This document shows, one piece after another, positions 37,183 through 47,235 of a DNA stretch of 60,471 nucleotides. The notes below the pieces were generated by a model. The model worked only from the letters and a program-made list of their open reading frames with translations, ran no database searches and was not told the origin of the DNA. Numbering within the stretch: position 1 is the stretch's first letter; the number at the start of each line of letters is the position of its first letter. This DNA comes from Evernia prunastri. Lineage: Eukaryota > Ascomycota > Lecanoromycetes > Lecanorales > Parmeliaceae. The translations under genes were made by a program, and so were the position numbers. The stretch spans positions 1 to 60,471 of the forward strand of contig NKYR01000176.1 of assembly GCA_003184365.1 (NCBI GenBank), written 5' to 3'.

Positions 37183-37776
37183 GAGAGAACCTCCAGATGC
37201 GCTGTAGACATAACATAACGCCATGCCGAATTCGGAACATTTTAGAGGGCTCCGCATTAAGCCTTCTCAGCCCTATCAAAGTAACGATCTCAATACAACC
37301 GCCAAAGCTCCATCTTCACCCCACGTCACTCTCCCCCCACCACGCGATCACCGCCCTCCTCATCAGACACAACACTTTATACCTTACAGCCATGGTAGGG
37401 TAGGTCCAACCGTTACCCACTCTACCCCACCCGATCCCCCCTCCGAGACTCGCAGCGGTCAACTGGCTATCGGAAACTGCTGGCCAATTAGACAGAGGCT
37501 TGGGCGGATTTTCAACGGTGAGTCCTGAGCCGACTTCGGGAGGACATGGTGGGTGGAGAGGGGACGAGAGGTAGGGTATTTGTCATTTCACTTATTGAGT
37601 CATGCGATAGATCACGTTTGATCATCGATCCTACTTGCTTTCGCTCCGAAGAGAAATACCTAGATACTTTAAAGCACAGGCAATGAGACCACCCAAGAAG
37701 AAGTGTTGTGATACCGAAGGGCCCAAGAAGTGCCCAGCAGCACCGTCTGTCCCTCGGTCCCTACCAAAGTGACCAA
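37183..37776. other. Intergenic region
   Basis: Ordinary composition, with a C-rich patch near 37310-37445. Open frames here lack similarity and splice support. Confidence 0.5.
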
Positions 37777-38486
37777 TCAGCTCGTCGCTACGGTACTTAT
37801 ACCGCTAATATTGTAAAATCCTTCCATAACCACGCCATCTGGCAAGTAATACTGCGTGAAAAGGAAAGAGGTGGTGAGATTCATCTCCCTTACCATCCGG
37901 CCCACACTTGAGATCGCGAATGCGGTATCCTGGATGGTCAATTTAAAGTCGCCTTTGTTCTCAACCAACCTCATTTCGAGCCCGTCCGAAACCCACTCCG
38001 AGCGAGGATCGCACGTGTAGCGGCCTCTTGGCAACGGCGTCTGCACGCCTGTGCCAAACGGCGGGACTATGCTGAAGAGTTGGTATTCGCAGTCGAAGAG
38101 GGCGTCGGTGATGTTAGGACTCGCTGCGCTGGGGTAGTCGAGGATATAGAAATGCCAGTATTGCCAGTCTCCGACGGACGGACTCGATGCCGGCTTGTCG
38201 TCACTGCAGCGCTGGAGTTTAGCAAGCATTTCCTTGGGGAAGGCGTTCGGATTGGTCAGACGTACGGTCCATTTACTCGCTGAGTCTGTGAACCGTCTTT
38301 CGAGACAGAGAACCACTTCCCTCCGGGGGGCAGGGAAGCCAAGGCTGGAACAGTCAAATTCGGTTGTGAAAGGGACAACGGAGGATTTAGGCTAGTTATT
38401 GGCGTTGCTGGGACCGCCAACGCCGATTCGAAAGTCAGGAGAAAGAACCACAGCGTATTCATTGATGGAGAGGTTGAGCGCCCCAT
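37777..38486 (-). CDS. Secreted glycoprotein-like hypothetical protein
   Basis: Exons 38486-38266 and 38203-37777 give 215 residues. The 62-nt intron has donor GTACGT, branch TTGCTAAAC and acceptor GCTGCAG, and the join keeps phase. The frame inside the intron also stays open and reads plausibly, so a different model is possible. The N-terminus has a hydrophobic signal segment (MNTLWFFLLTFESALAVPA) starting either at 38486 or 38462. N-glycosylation sequons NLT, NIT, NLT and NIS are visible, with WQYWHFYILDYPS in the middle and FKLTIQDTAFAISSVGRMV near the end. The pattern resembles a broad group of fungal secreted proteins of unknown function; I give no function. Confidence 0.6.
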
Positions 38487-38570
38487 CTTTGGAAAGCTAT
38501 GACTTGGGGAACTCAGAAGGAAGGCGTCAGGATTTATGTCTCGTTGGGAGCCTTTTAGAAGTTGATTCAA

Positions 38571-39683
38571 TATTCCGATCGGTATAACTTTCTGGTGTCT
38601 TTATGTATGAGCTCGATGCGCAAGTGGGAAGTGCGCTTTTCAGTAAGAGGCCATATTGTGATTTCCGCACTGCTGCGGCACCAAGGCTCTCTTCGAAACA
38701 CTGCTTTTGTGTGTATACGACAGAAGCAAACATATTGATTCACTTCTTCTATTGCCGAGATTAGCCATTCTCGAGGAAGTTGACCGTTCTCCACAGCAAA
38801 ACCGACTACAATGGTAGCAAAGGTTCGATTGCCATGGTATTTGCCCATAATGAAGCTCAAACCGCTCGAGACAAAAGTAGTCCCCTTGTGTTTGTAGATA
38901 CCGTAAGTCAACACTTGCACTTAGTACTGAGGCTGTGATTGTTTCGCGCATTTATCGGCGCAGTGGGTCTTCTCGCAAGTCGCGTCTCGCCTTTCGAATA
39001 CGTTGCGCTTGCCGATATCCAGGATGGAATGGCTTAAGCGCAACACATGAACCGTATGTTGGAAGTTGTTACGTACTATTTTGCTTTTGACCGTAACCAT
39101 CGTTGAACTCGTAGGATGACCTTTCACATTATGCTGAAAATCACAGTTATACCACGTACAGTGTAGGGCTCAGGACCTTTGGAGGTGCGAGCAAGCGAAA
39201 GGACTGCAACAGAATACCCGTCTTAGACAGAAAAAATGCGGGAGCATAGAGGATCTGAGTGATGTGGAGCCACTAGCTTGTAAATCAGTGCATAACCAGA
39301 GAAGCTGATTAATGAAGGAGAGGTGATACTCAAGAGAGTGCGATGAAGCTATGCACCGGCAGATTCCATTGGTGCACAGCTTCGTCGGCAACACATTCGT
39401 GCAATCACAATGGTTCAACGTGTCAGCATGGTTGTAATTATAGAAAGTCACCTGCTTTCGATATAGCTCACGAAAGACATTATGGCAAGACCTGCAGCAA
39501 TCACTGAACCGGATTCCGCGTGACAAAGTTTGGAAAGCATGGTGTCGAACATTCAATTGAATCCCATTTACGGGTATAAGCCACCTGACCTGCACATTGC
39601 CTCGCGACTCAAGCTTTGGGTATCAAAGAGTAGACAATCCATCCGAAAGATAGGTACTGTACGTTGTCGGCCTGGTAACCGCA
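38571..39683. other. Intergenic region
   Basis: Several overlapping minus-strand open frames without recognisable domains. No supported gene. Confidence 0.4.
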
Positions 39684-40333
39684 CTAGGTACATGTACCAA
39701 TGCAGCCTAATTTTCTGACATCGAGCAAATAAATCAAGAAAAACCAGTAAACAACTACAACAACAACAACAACAACAGCTTCTGAGGAAGCTATCAGTGT
39801 CATGATCCGAGTCTTGACAATGGCGTAATTCAAAGAAGCAAAATACAACTCACCGTACTCTATTTGCTCCCTTTCATCAGTCGTAGCTCCGCTCGTCGCT
39901 TCCCCCTCAAACGTACGCTGAATCATACCCCCAAAAGCTCGCACGGTCTGATAGCAACACATCTGCCGACCGTTGGGGCGGGCCATCCGCCACGAATTTT
40001 ATACGCGACGCGGTCCCAGTGAGGCTGATTTTGTAGCAAGTGTCCCGATTTAAGCGCTTCCCTTTTCCGCCATGATGTGGAATTGTTGCAAGTACGGTAG
40101 GCGCCTACCTCTGGATCGCTTTGACTTTTAAAGCTCATATGTGCGCTTTCTGCCAATTCGGTTGCCTTTTCGGGGTTGTTCTGGTCATCCGACTGGACAG
40201 TATACACCTGGGGCGTAGCAATGATGCACGGTGGAAGTGTATCCCGATTCTTGTCACACACTATTGGCAGTCCTAGGCGCGCTTGTGCGACTACATCATA
40301 CCGAGTGGGCGTGGGCACCAATCTGATGATCAT
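39684..40333 (-). CDS. Possible small tail-anchored membrane protein (hypothetical)
   Basis: Exons 40333-40109 and 39962-39684 joined by a 146-nt GTAGGC...GGCAG intron in matching phase give 167 residues. I do not recognise the family. The middle reads TVRAFGGMIQRTFEGEATSG. The C-terminus is strongly hydrophobic (VVVVVVVVYWFFLIYLL) followed by basic residues, a possible tail anchor; its valine run is encoded by the GTT/CAA microsatellite at 39751-39777. A donor-like GTGAGT at 39853 could instead end an exon there. Weak evidence overall; it may be repeat-derived. Confidence 0.3.
39751..39777. repeat. (CAA)n microsatellite
   Basis: About eight CAA units on the + strand with one interruption. 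Confidence 0.9.
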
Positions 40334-40470
40334 TGTCTAAACGATTATCCGCGGGCCGCACCTATGGACGTGGGACTGCATGAAACTTGCCGTCTGTTAG
40401 GAATCCTTCACAAAAGCCGCTTTGTCCCCCTTCCCGCAATCCAAGCCATCCTCCAGCGCCTTGTGCTGCC

Positions 40471-41748
40471 ATGTTCACGCTATCCCGCCCGTTGGCGCTA
40501 TTCTCCCAGCTTCCTAGCCTCGTGGCCCCGCTAGCACTGAATACCCCACAAGGTCCAAACAGTCTCACTGCGTTGACGAACCCTTCGCCGCTTGCGTCGA
40601 CCTTGAACACTACTCTCTCAGCTTCCAGCGCGTCAGCGCCCCTCAACTATGTATCCATTGCCTGCGACGAGTCTCGATTTGGCAATCCCCCGAGCGCGAG
40701 CTGCGAGGAAGCATTGGCCCTACTCGTCACGGGGAGTATCCTGACGGATCCCAACCGCAGCTACGGGCCCCGTGGCAAGGGTAATTGGGATGTGAATCTT
40801 CCGAAACGATCTATCGGCTGCATGTCTCACATATGCTTTTCGTTCACGTGATTCTGACGGTTCTGTAGCGGACGGGCTGTGTGTCATCGATCTTTCACAG
40901 ACGTCGTATCCCTCTCATATCAGAAACAGAGACATTCTTGCCGCTGGGCACCTCGTTCAAGGAGAATGCCTAGACGAAGGCGCAGGGGAGCCTCCATGTA
41001 AGTAATCCTGCGACTGCTTCAGTCTTGATTGCACTCAAAGAGATTCTCAAGACTCTTCTTGCGCAGTCAGTAGAGTCTACTCGCTAGGACTGTCTTCCGA
41101 CTGACTCTTAGATTCATCATAAGCAATGCTGATTCTGCAAACTTTGCAGGGGGTGGTGAAGCCACCGGCATGGGTAGGTTGTTCAGCGAATCACCCGTCA
41201 GACATCCATACCGAAGAAGCTCAGCTGCTCACCTATTTACCAGCGGATGAAGGGAACTTCATGCTCACCATGCGAGCCTACGAGCCACCCTTTGTGAGGT
41301 GTCAAGACACCGTACCGGCATCACAGCCTTTCTCCAAAGCCTGCGCGACAGTACTCAACAACATGAACGCCTCCACGGAACAGACAACCTTCGGAGCCCG
41401 CGGCGTGGCGGATGTACAAGAGTACCTCCCTCAGCTGTTGACTGATTGTAAGCATCACTTCCCAAAGTCCCGGTCCCGGTGGTGGCTGAGCGTGATCCCT
41501 AGCAACTGGCGAATGCAGCATCGACATTGACATAAACGCTCCGGACGACGCGGCGGCTTGGTATGACCTGTGGCAAGCCGCGGTGGCGTTGGATGGCATG
41601 TGTGCTCGGGCTGGGAAGGAAGGCAAAAGTCGGCTCCTCGGTAAGCCTCTCTGCACGCACGGTTGCCGTTCCAAATCACTGCGTACAAGTTGTCTCACTG
41701 GTCTGTCCAGGCGTAAATCGAAGGATTCAAATGCAGATAAAGAAGTAG
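40471..41748 (+). CDS. Secreted cysteine-containing fungal protein with probable GC-AG intron
   Basis: Proposed exons 40471-40819, 40869-40997, 41124-41436, 41519-41640, 41711-41748 give 316 residues. The product has a signal-like N-terminus (MFTLSRPLALFSQLPSL), then YVSIACDESRFGNPPSASCE, YGPRGKGNWDVNLPKRSIG, DGLCVIDLS, YEPPFVRC and WYDLWQAAVALDGMCARAGK. This order (C..ASC..A, FGxRG, DG.C.ID, Y.P.V.C, W..AA....C) matches a common family of secreted ascomycete proteins of unknown function. Intron 1 fits only as a GC-AG intron (GCATGT donor, CTGAC branch, 49 nt). Intron 3 needs donor GTTGAC at 41437; the better-looking GTAAGC at 41448 would shift the frame and stop within a few codons. The exon 3 start is the least certain. 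Confidence 0.6.
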
Positions 41749-42302
41749 AATCCATCCTCAGACTTTTTTGCCGAACTGTGTAGAAAGGCTAGATTTGCAC
41801 GCGCTCATCTGATTGCATATGCTTTCGTAGGGAAGGAAGAAAGCCACTGTATCATTGAAACTCATAAAAGTGTCTGTGCTCTGCTTCTGTCAGATCCTTT
41901 CGGTGGTACCAATTTTCACTCCTAAGCTGTCTCCTCCGATCTGGTGGAGTCCTCGGTAAGTGGTTCTACCGATTTGGTGGGTTGCTATCTGGAGCTATTA
42001 TGCCTTTCCTCGACAACGTCAATTGGGGTCTACTGTTGCATTTGCCGTCATCGGATACGAATCATCTAGCAATGCAGTGTGGCTGGGTTGAAAGTCGTTG
42101 AGCAAATCCGTCTTGGTGTGTTGTTGCAAGGTCCTGTGGAACGCTTGGACAGAGACACGTGGTTTACGCTTGCTAGGTCCCGCCATACCTGTGTACAGTC
42201 ATGCAAATATACCTACCTACATTCACTTGCCAAAAGCCAAGGGGTGCAGCGGAGTGCCACTGTCTATGGCGACATTGAATATGAGTGAGAGAGTGAGAGA
42301 GT

Positions 42303-42335
<33 letters not shown>

Positions 42336-42679
42336 GGCTCGGGGGGAGGGGCTTAGAAGGAATGTAGTGCGTATCTGTAGGTGAGCGGCGCTTTGTTCCA
42401 AGTGTTGCTTTCGTGATGTCGATGGATCACAACAGATGGGAACCAGTCCTTGTTTCGACATTGCAAGGCCCTGTCGTTGACAAAGCGACGGATCTAGAGC
42501 CCAACATCCAGTGAAAATGTAGGACGATTGGACGCAAAATTCAGACAAAATCCCCGTATTAAATTGTCTTAAGACTATATATACACTGGAGGTATATTTC
42601 TAACTTCCGCCATACCTCGGTGTTTGATATAGCCGGCATTTTCTCGCCCACTGAAGGGTGAAACTCCCTCTTAGAACCA
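41749..42679. other. Intergenic region, tail-to-tail
   Basis: Includes the GA microsatellite at 42283-42335. No gene seen. Confidence 0.6.
42283..42335. repeat. (GA)n / GAGT microsatellite
   Basis: GAGTGAGA units merging into about 12 GA repeats. Confidence 0.95.
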
Positions 42680-43633
42680 TCATTGATATATCTGCGTGAT
42701 ACTCTCGGGCAGCCCTCGCTCGAACGCGTTGTTCGACTCGGTGTTGGACAGCTGCAGGTATCTCGCCTGGAGGCCCTGGACCACGGTCTCGTTGTTCAGC
42801 ACGAGGAAGTCCGCGATGTTCTGCGCCAGCAGCTCGGGGGAGGGATCGAGGTAGGCGCTGATGGCGGCCTTGGTGCCGTTGAGGCCGTCCTGGGGGAAGA
42901 GCCCGATGCGCGCGGCCAGCGTGTTCACGGCCGACGTCAGCGCTTGGCCCGAGGGGTAGTACTCGTTGAAGAGGCCCAGCGCGGCACCCGTGGGTCCGTC
43001 GAACGCCTTGGCCGACAGCAGGTATTCGAGCCCTCGGCCTTTGCCGATCAGTAGGGGGAGGAACAGCTGGCCGCCTCCGCCGACGGTGAGGCCGAGCCCG
43101 TTCTCGAAGAAGCCGGTCTGCGCCTTCGGCCCCGCGAAGCGCATGTCCATTTGCAAGGTGAGTTCGTGCCCGCCGCCGATGGCGCGGCCGTTGATTTCCG
43201 CGATGAAGGCGGTCGAGGTGATGTTCAGCAGCAGCGGCGCGATGTAGGAATACTGTATCGTCGTGGCGATTTGGGCGGGGCCGATGGGGAAGTGGGTGAG
43301 GGTGGTGTCGAGGGGGCCGAGGAACCAGTCCGGGTTCCCGCTGGCGAAGATGACGACTTTGGGGGTCACCCGGCCCGGTGCGGGCTGGATGGATACCAGG
43401 TATGCGAGCAGATCTTCTATCAGGTCTCCGTTGATGAGGTTTATGGGTCCGTTTTTGATGGTGACGCGGGTGACGTTGCCGGTGGTCTTGAAGGCGAGCG
43501 TGCCATGTCTGGCTGCGGCTGGAGTGAGCGCGTTTGTTGCGAGGGCGGCGTTGGTGGCGTTTTGTGCGAGGGTGGGTACTGCTAGAAGTAGGGCACTCAG
43601 AGAGGTGAGGAGATGCTTGGTGGAGAACCGCAT
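42680..43633 (-). CDS. Secreted crotonase-fold (enoyl-CoA hydratase/isomerase family) protein
   Basis: Single exon, 317 residues. The first 23 residues are a clear signal peptide (RFSTKHLLTSLSALLLAVPT, then LAQ). The rest follows the crotonase fold: LAFKTTGNVTRVTIKNGPIN at the start, KVVIFASGNPDWFLG for the first oxyanion-hole strand, AEINGRAIGGGHELTLQMDM for the helix and second oxyanion region, FFENGLGLTVGGGGQLFLPL, and AKAFDGPTGAALGLFNEYYP. Ordinary crotonases are mitochondrial, peroxisomal or cytosolic and use acyl-CoA; this one seems to enter the secretory pathway and has sequons (NVT, NIT, NET). The substrate is unknown. Codon use is much more GC-rich than in its neighbours, and there are no introns. 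Confidence 0.85.
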   Translation of the reverse strand: MRFSTKHLLTSLSALLLAVPTLAQNATNAALATNALTPAAARHGTLAFKTTGNVTRVTIKNGPINLINGDLIEDLLAYLVSIQPAPGRVTPKVVIFASGNPDWFLGPLDTTLTHFPIGPAQIATTIQYSYIAPLLLNITSTAFIAEINGRAIGGGHELTLQMDMRFAGPKAQTGFFENGLGLTVGGGGQLFLPLLIGKGRGLEYLLSAKAFDGPTGAALGLFNEYYPSGQALTSAVNTLAARIGLFPQDGLNGTKAAISAYLDPSPELLAQNIADFLVLNNETVVQGLQARYLQLSNTESNNAFERGLPESITQIYQ

Positions 43634-44953
43634 CGTGCTTATTCCGGAAGTGGTCGACGTTGGTCCTAGGAGGGGGAAATCAAGGCCAAAAAGAGAAAAA
43701 TGAGGGATACTGGTGGAGATGCTCGACAGAAAGAAAGAAGCTGTCGAGGGGGGACATTATATCTTCATTTCCCGCAAGGCACGTAGCTCAGCGCACATTC
43801 TACTGTGCTCATCGTATTAGCCGGCGCTGTGGATGGGAGGAGCTGAGTACTGTGCCACAGCCATCAGTGAGTCCGACTAGATATGAGAAAGGAATGGGGC
43901 TTGGATGGTATATGTCGAGTGTCTATCAATGATGCCTAAGAAAGTAAAGCTTCCGTGACACTTACTCGCTAGACACGCGTGAGGGCAGACGTGGAAGCAC
44001 ATGGCAATCATCTAAGAGTAACCTAACAGTTAGCTGAGAGTCGCGTGGCGACAGGGTGCAAGGGCTAAGAAATTTTTATAGGATGATTGACTGTGATTGA
44101 TGAGCCTAGAGAGATGAATATTAGCAAATCGGGACTGAATGCCCAGAGTTCCAAGAGCTAGCTATGTAGGTAAGATCTTACATCAGCAAGTCGGGACCGG
44201 CTTCCCCACAGTCGGTCCTGCTAGCGGCTGCTACATGCCAATCTCATCTCTCCAAGTTCATGTAATAATTCTAGTGCAAGAGGCACGGGGGAAGTATTTC
44301 AAGCCCCAGCATGATCAAAGCAGGTTAGCAGCCACGGGAATTCTGCACGATCGTGGGATTGTTCCTGCAGCCTGGCTGAATGGCAGCCGTGTTGGATATC
44401 CGGAAAGGATTCCTTGAAGTTGAGTACGGTAGGATCTTCTTCTAACGGAGAGAATGTAGCCTATATATTTCGGGCAACTTGACTTCGGTCATGATTAAGG
44501 GATACGACCACAAAATTGGGTAGGTAATATTCTCCAACGTGCCCGGGGGGAGATCAACATTCAACACCAGCGAATGTGCATTACACGAGTTCGGCTAAGG
44601 GGAAAATATTGCCCACGGGCAGCATGGATACTCGTAGGGTCTGCGGAGAGTGTATGCTCTTCTCTCTGTGTTGTATGTTCAACTGTACTGTAGTAGCTAG
44701 CTATCACATGGTACGACTTGCTTATTCGCTATTAACAAGACCTCCGCGGAGCGACATTGATAAGGCGGCACTCACTCTAGTCTCCTTGTGGGCTAGAGTA
44801 GAGCTGACGTAACTATCCTTGGCACCGCTGCTCCGCCTGCTGCCTAAGGTAGCCAAGGAAGGTAGGTAGATCTCGAGATCTCCTCTCGGGGATTGAACAT
44901 TCTTTTTCTACGTCTCTATGTATGTTTGATAGCAATACATTTTACGTGAGGTC
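43634..44953. other. Intergenic region
   Basis: No recognised gene. A short segment at 44759-44793 recurs at 50641-50681. TAGGTAG-type words occur near 44850-44870. Confidence 0.5.
44759..44793 (+). repeat. Dispersed short repeat, copy 1
   Basis: GATAAGGCGGCACTCACTCT then AGTCTCCTTGTGGGCT; see the copy at 50641-50681. Confidence 0.7.
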
Positions 44954-45365
44954 ATGGCTCTCGAAGGTCTTGCTGTTCTTAGTACTCATCAGCTCTAGTA
45001 ACGTTCAGCTTGTGGATTTCGGCTCGAGATTGTAATCCGAAAGTCGAGAGCTATACCAATCTTCGAAAAGCCTGGTAGCTGAAACCATAGAGCTCGAGAC
45101 GATCACCGCTTGTCTACAACGTCTGAGCAAGGATCTCGCTAATCCGAACCTAGAGGCAGCTCGGCTATCGGAGGATGAGGCGGATCTGATTTCTCTTACA
45201 AAAGTCTGTAAAAACATTGCGGATGAGCTGATCGAGGCCACAACTCAATTGAAAGTCCAAGGTCCTCACAAAAAGTGGGAATGCTTTTTCGTTGCTCTGA
45301 AAATCGTAAGGAAATCTGATAGAATTGACGGAATTGCGAAAAGACTGGATTTGGCCAACAGCTAG
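44954..45365 (+). pseudogene. Broken fungal STAND N-terminal domain
   Basis: ATG at 44954 begins MALEGLAVLST, the usual start of the N-terminal domain of fungal NACHT/ankyrin STAND proteins. One frameshift near 44988-45003 moves to the frame QLVDFGSRL, followed by an in-frame TAA at 45033-45035. After that the frame is open to TAG 45363-45365 and reads as the expected helical domain: ETIELETITACLQRLSKDLA, EAARLSEDEADLISLTKVCK, NIADELIEATTQLKVQGPHK, KWECFFVALKIVR. The spacing and the HKKW block match the intact NACHT protein of this window (53289-56281), but sequence divergence is large, so it is a different family member. No NTPase or repeat region follows; it is a remnant. Confidence 0.8.
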
Positions 45366-46536
45366 ATGATCCTATGCCTACTCAAATTGATGAAGCCCTT
45401 TCGGCATAGTCGTTTCTGTGCTCATATGTGTATAACCAGCACAGAACAATGAAATATACCGGTATCTCTGCGCTCGCTATTTGACAAACTCGGTCGGTTG
45501 GAAAGTCAAGGCACATCAAACTTCCAAGCCGTGGAACTCGAGAGTTTAAACATCTAGAACGTCGAAAACCGAGGAGGTTCGATTTCATCTAAGGTTGTTA
45601 TCATCCAAACTTTGCGTAGATCAAATTGTTATCTTTTAGCATAGATCAGCTTTATTAGACTGAGACGCTTTCTCAGCTTATAGACGATATTTTTGATAGT
45701 ACACGTTTATTGAAGATAAACACTGACGTTGCAAATATCGCGTTACTCGACGATCTCTTGCGCGTTGTAAGCTGTCATAATAGAGTGTTAATATCTTGTC
45801 TTTGAAGATTCGCGTAGAATCACGTGGACTCACTACTTAATCAGATGCGTCGATCATTTTTCAACGCAGTCAAGCAAAGAACAGAGACTGAATGACGGAT
45901 CTCAAGACTCTCTATTCTATTGTGGACGTAATCTTTCTAATACGAAGAGAGATCCTAGGAAGACCTCAAAGCGCTCAGCATCAGAGCCTGGATTTGCGAT
46001 AACAGCTTCCAAAGATTCTTAGAGCTTCAGGCCTCGACAGCGAATAAAGTTACTAGATATATTCCACGGGGATCGTGACGAAGAGTCCGAGAGATAGAGC
46101 ACTCCAATGTCTTATTAGTGCATATAAGACGAAGTCAGACCAAGGAATGTAGAGAAGGCTGAGGACTGGTGAAATTATATCATGAACGATACTAGCGTGA
46201 CGAAAGTCTTGGGCTGCCGGCCTGGTGGCACCGAGGAAGCGTGATCATACTGCAATTGCAGTCTTAGCAGTTCACCGGTCGAATTTCTACCAACAAGTAC
46301 GAATGACAACAGTGGCATCGAAATCTTTGACAGCACCAATTTGTCTTACCAATCACTCTAGGCTGACCGTCGGTCGGCTTAGCCCACAGATATATTTGGC
46401 TCAAGTCACCCTCCATCTTCTCTGGAGTTACCTAGCTACCATGTACCAGTCGATTCTAGCATACACAAGTGAATTTTTATGGAATTTTCCAAGTCCGTAA
46501 ATCACAGAAGATCAGTCCGCAGACCAAGGTCTCCGT
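45366..46536. other. Intergenic region, moderately AT-rich
   Basis: No gene supported. Could hold decayed remains of the STAND gene that precedes it, but I could not align any NTPase motif. Confidence 0.45.
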
Positions 46537-47235
46537 TCATACCAGAACACAAATACCTTGAAACTGCATAGGGTCAGCATTTGGTGGAAACGCTGGCATG
46601 TTTCAAAGACAAAAGGAACAACTGACCACACTATTACTTGTTGCTGCTGAATTATATATCCCACTGTTCCCACCATAAGGCAGCCAACCACCATTCGTAC
46701 CGCAACCCCCGGAGACAGCGTTGCTGTTGCCGTTTTTGATCATCAACATCAGATCCACGCACATGTCGTAGTCGAGAGTGACGCTTCCTTTAGCTTTCTT
46801 GTCGACATTAAGATTCCCTATGATGGCAAATCAGAAACAGTTCCATTCGACAGGTGAAAAGCCGACATAGTAGTCAGTCGCGCGACAAGATAAAAAAAAA
46901 GGACACACATACCCCACATCGCAATGTTCCTTCCTTTACTGTCTGTCATCTTGAGCCAGGACGTATTGCCCTGGCCGGGAAAGTACATCTGCTTGCCTGG
47001 ACTGATCTGGTTGTTGGCGTTCAACGTGCACCAGTATCGGCTTGCTCGGACGTAGTCTTGATCGGTCGCGAAGCTGCAAGCTTCGCCGATTGCGTCCTCT
47101 AAGAGTCCAAGTTAGGTAGGTGAACATGCAGAATTTGGCATTTATGTATTGGACATACTGCTGTTATGGCATCCGGATGGCCCCGCAAGGACGTATTAAA
47201 GGGAAGATGGTCAGGAGGATGAGCGGGAAGATCAT
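46537..47235 (-). CDS. Small secreted cysteine-containing protein, first intron unresolved
   Basis: Exons 2-4 are clear: 47098-46913, 46817-46627, 46563-46537, with introns of 95 and 63 nt in phase. They encode EACSFATDQDYVRASRYWCT, GKQMYFPGQGNTSWLKMTD, DYDMCVDLMLMIKNGNSN and GGCGTNGGWLPYGGNSG, ending GICVLV. The start is ATG 47235 with a hydrophobic MIFPLILLTIFPLI. The strong GTATGT donor near 47154 would follow an in-frame stop, while the in-phase alternative donor at 47192 (GTCCTT) is weak; with it the total is 148 residues. Five cysteines, small size and signal sequence suggest a secreted, possibly host- or niche-facing protein. Family not recognised. Confidence 0.6.

Noticed and set aside
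37777..38570. Secreted protein gene as a frameshifted pseudogene
   Set aside because: A 62-nt intron with good donor, branch and acceptor joins both halves in phase, so no frameshift is needed.
42283..42335. GA repeat as part of an open frame
   Set aside because: Simple microsatellite; the frame is a by-product.
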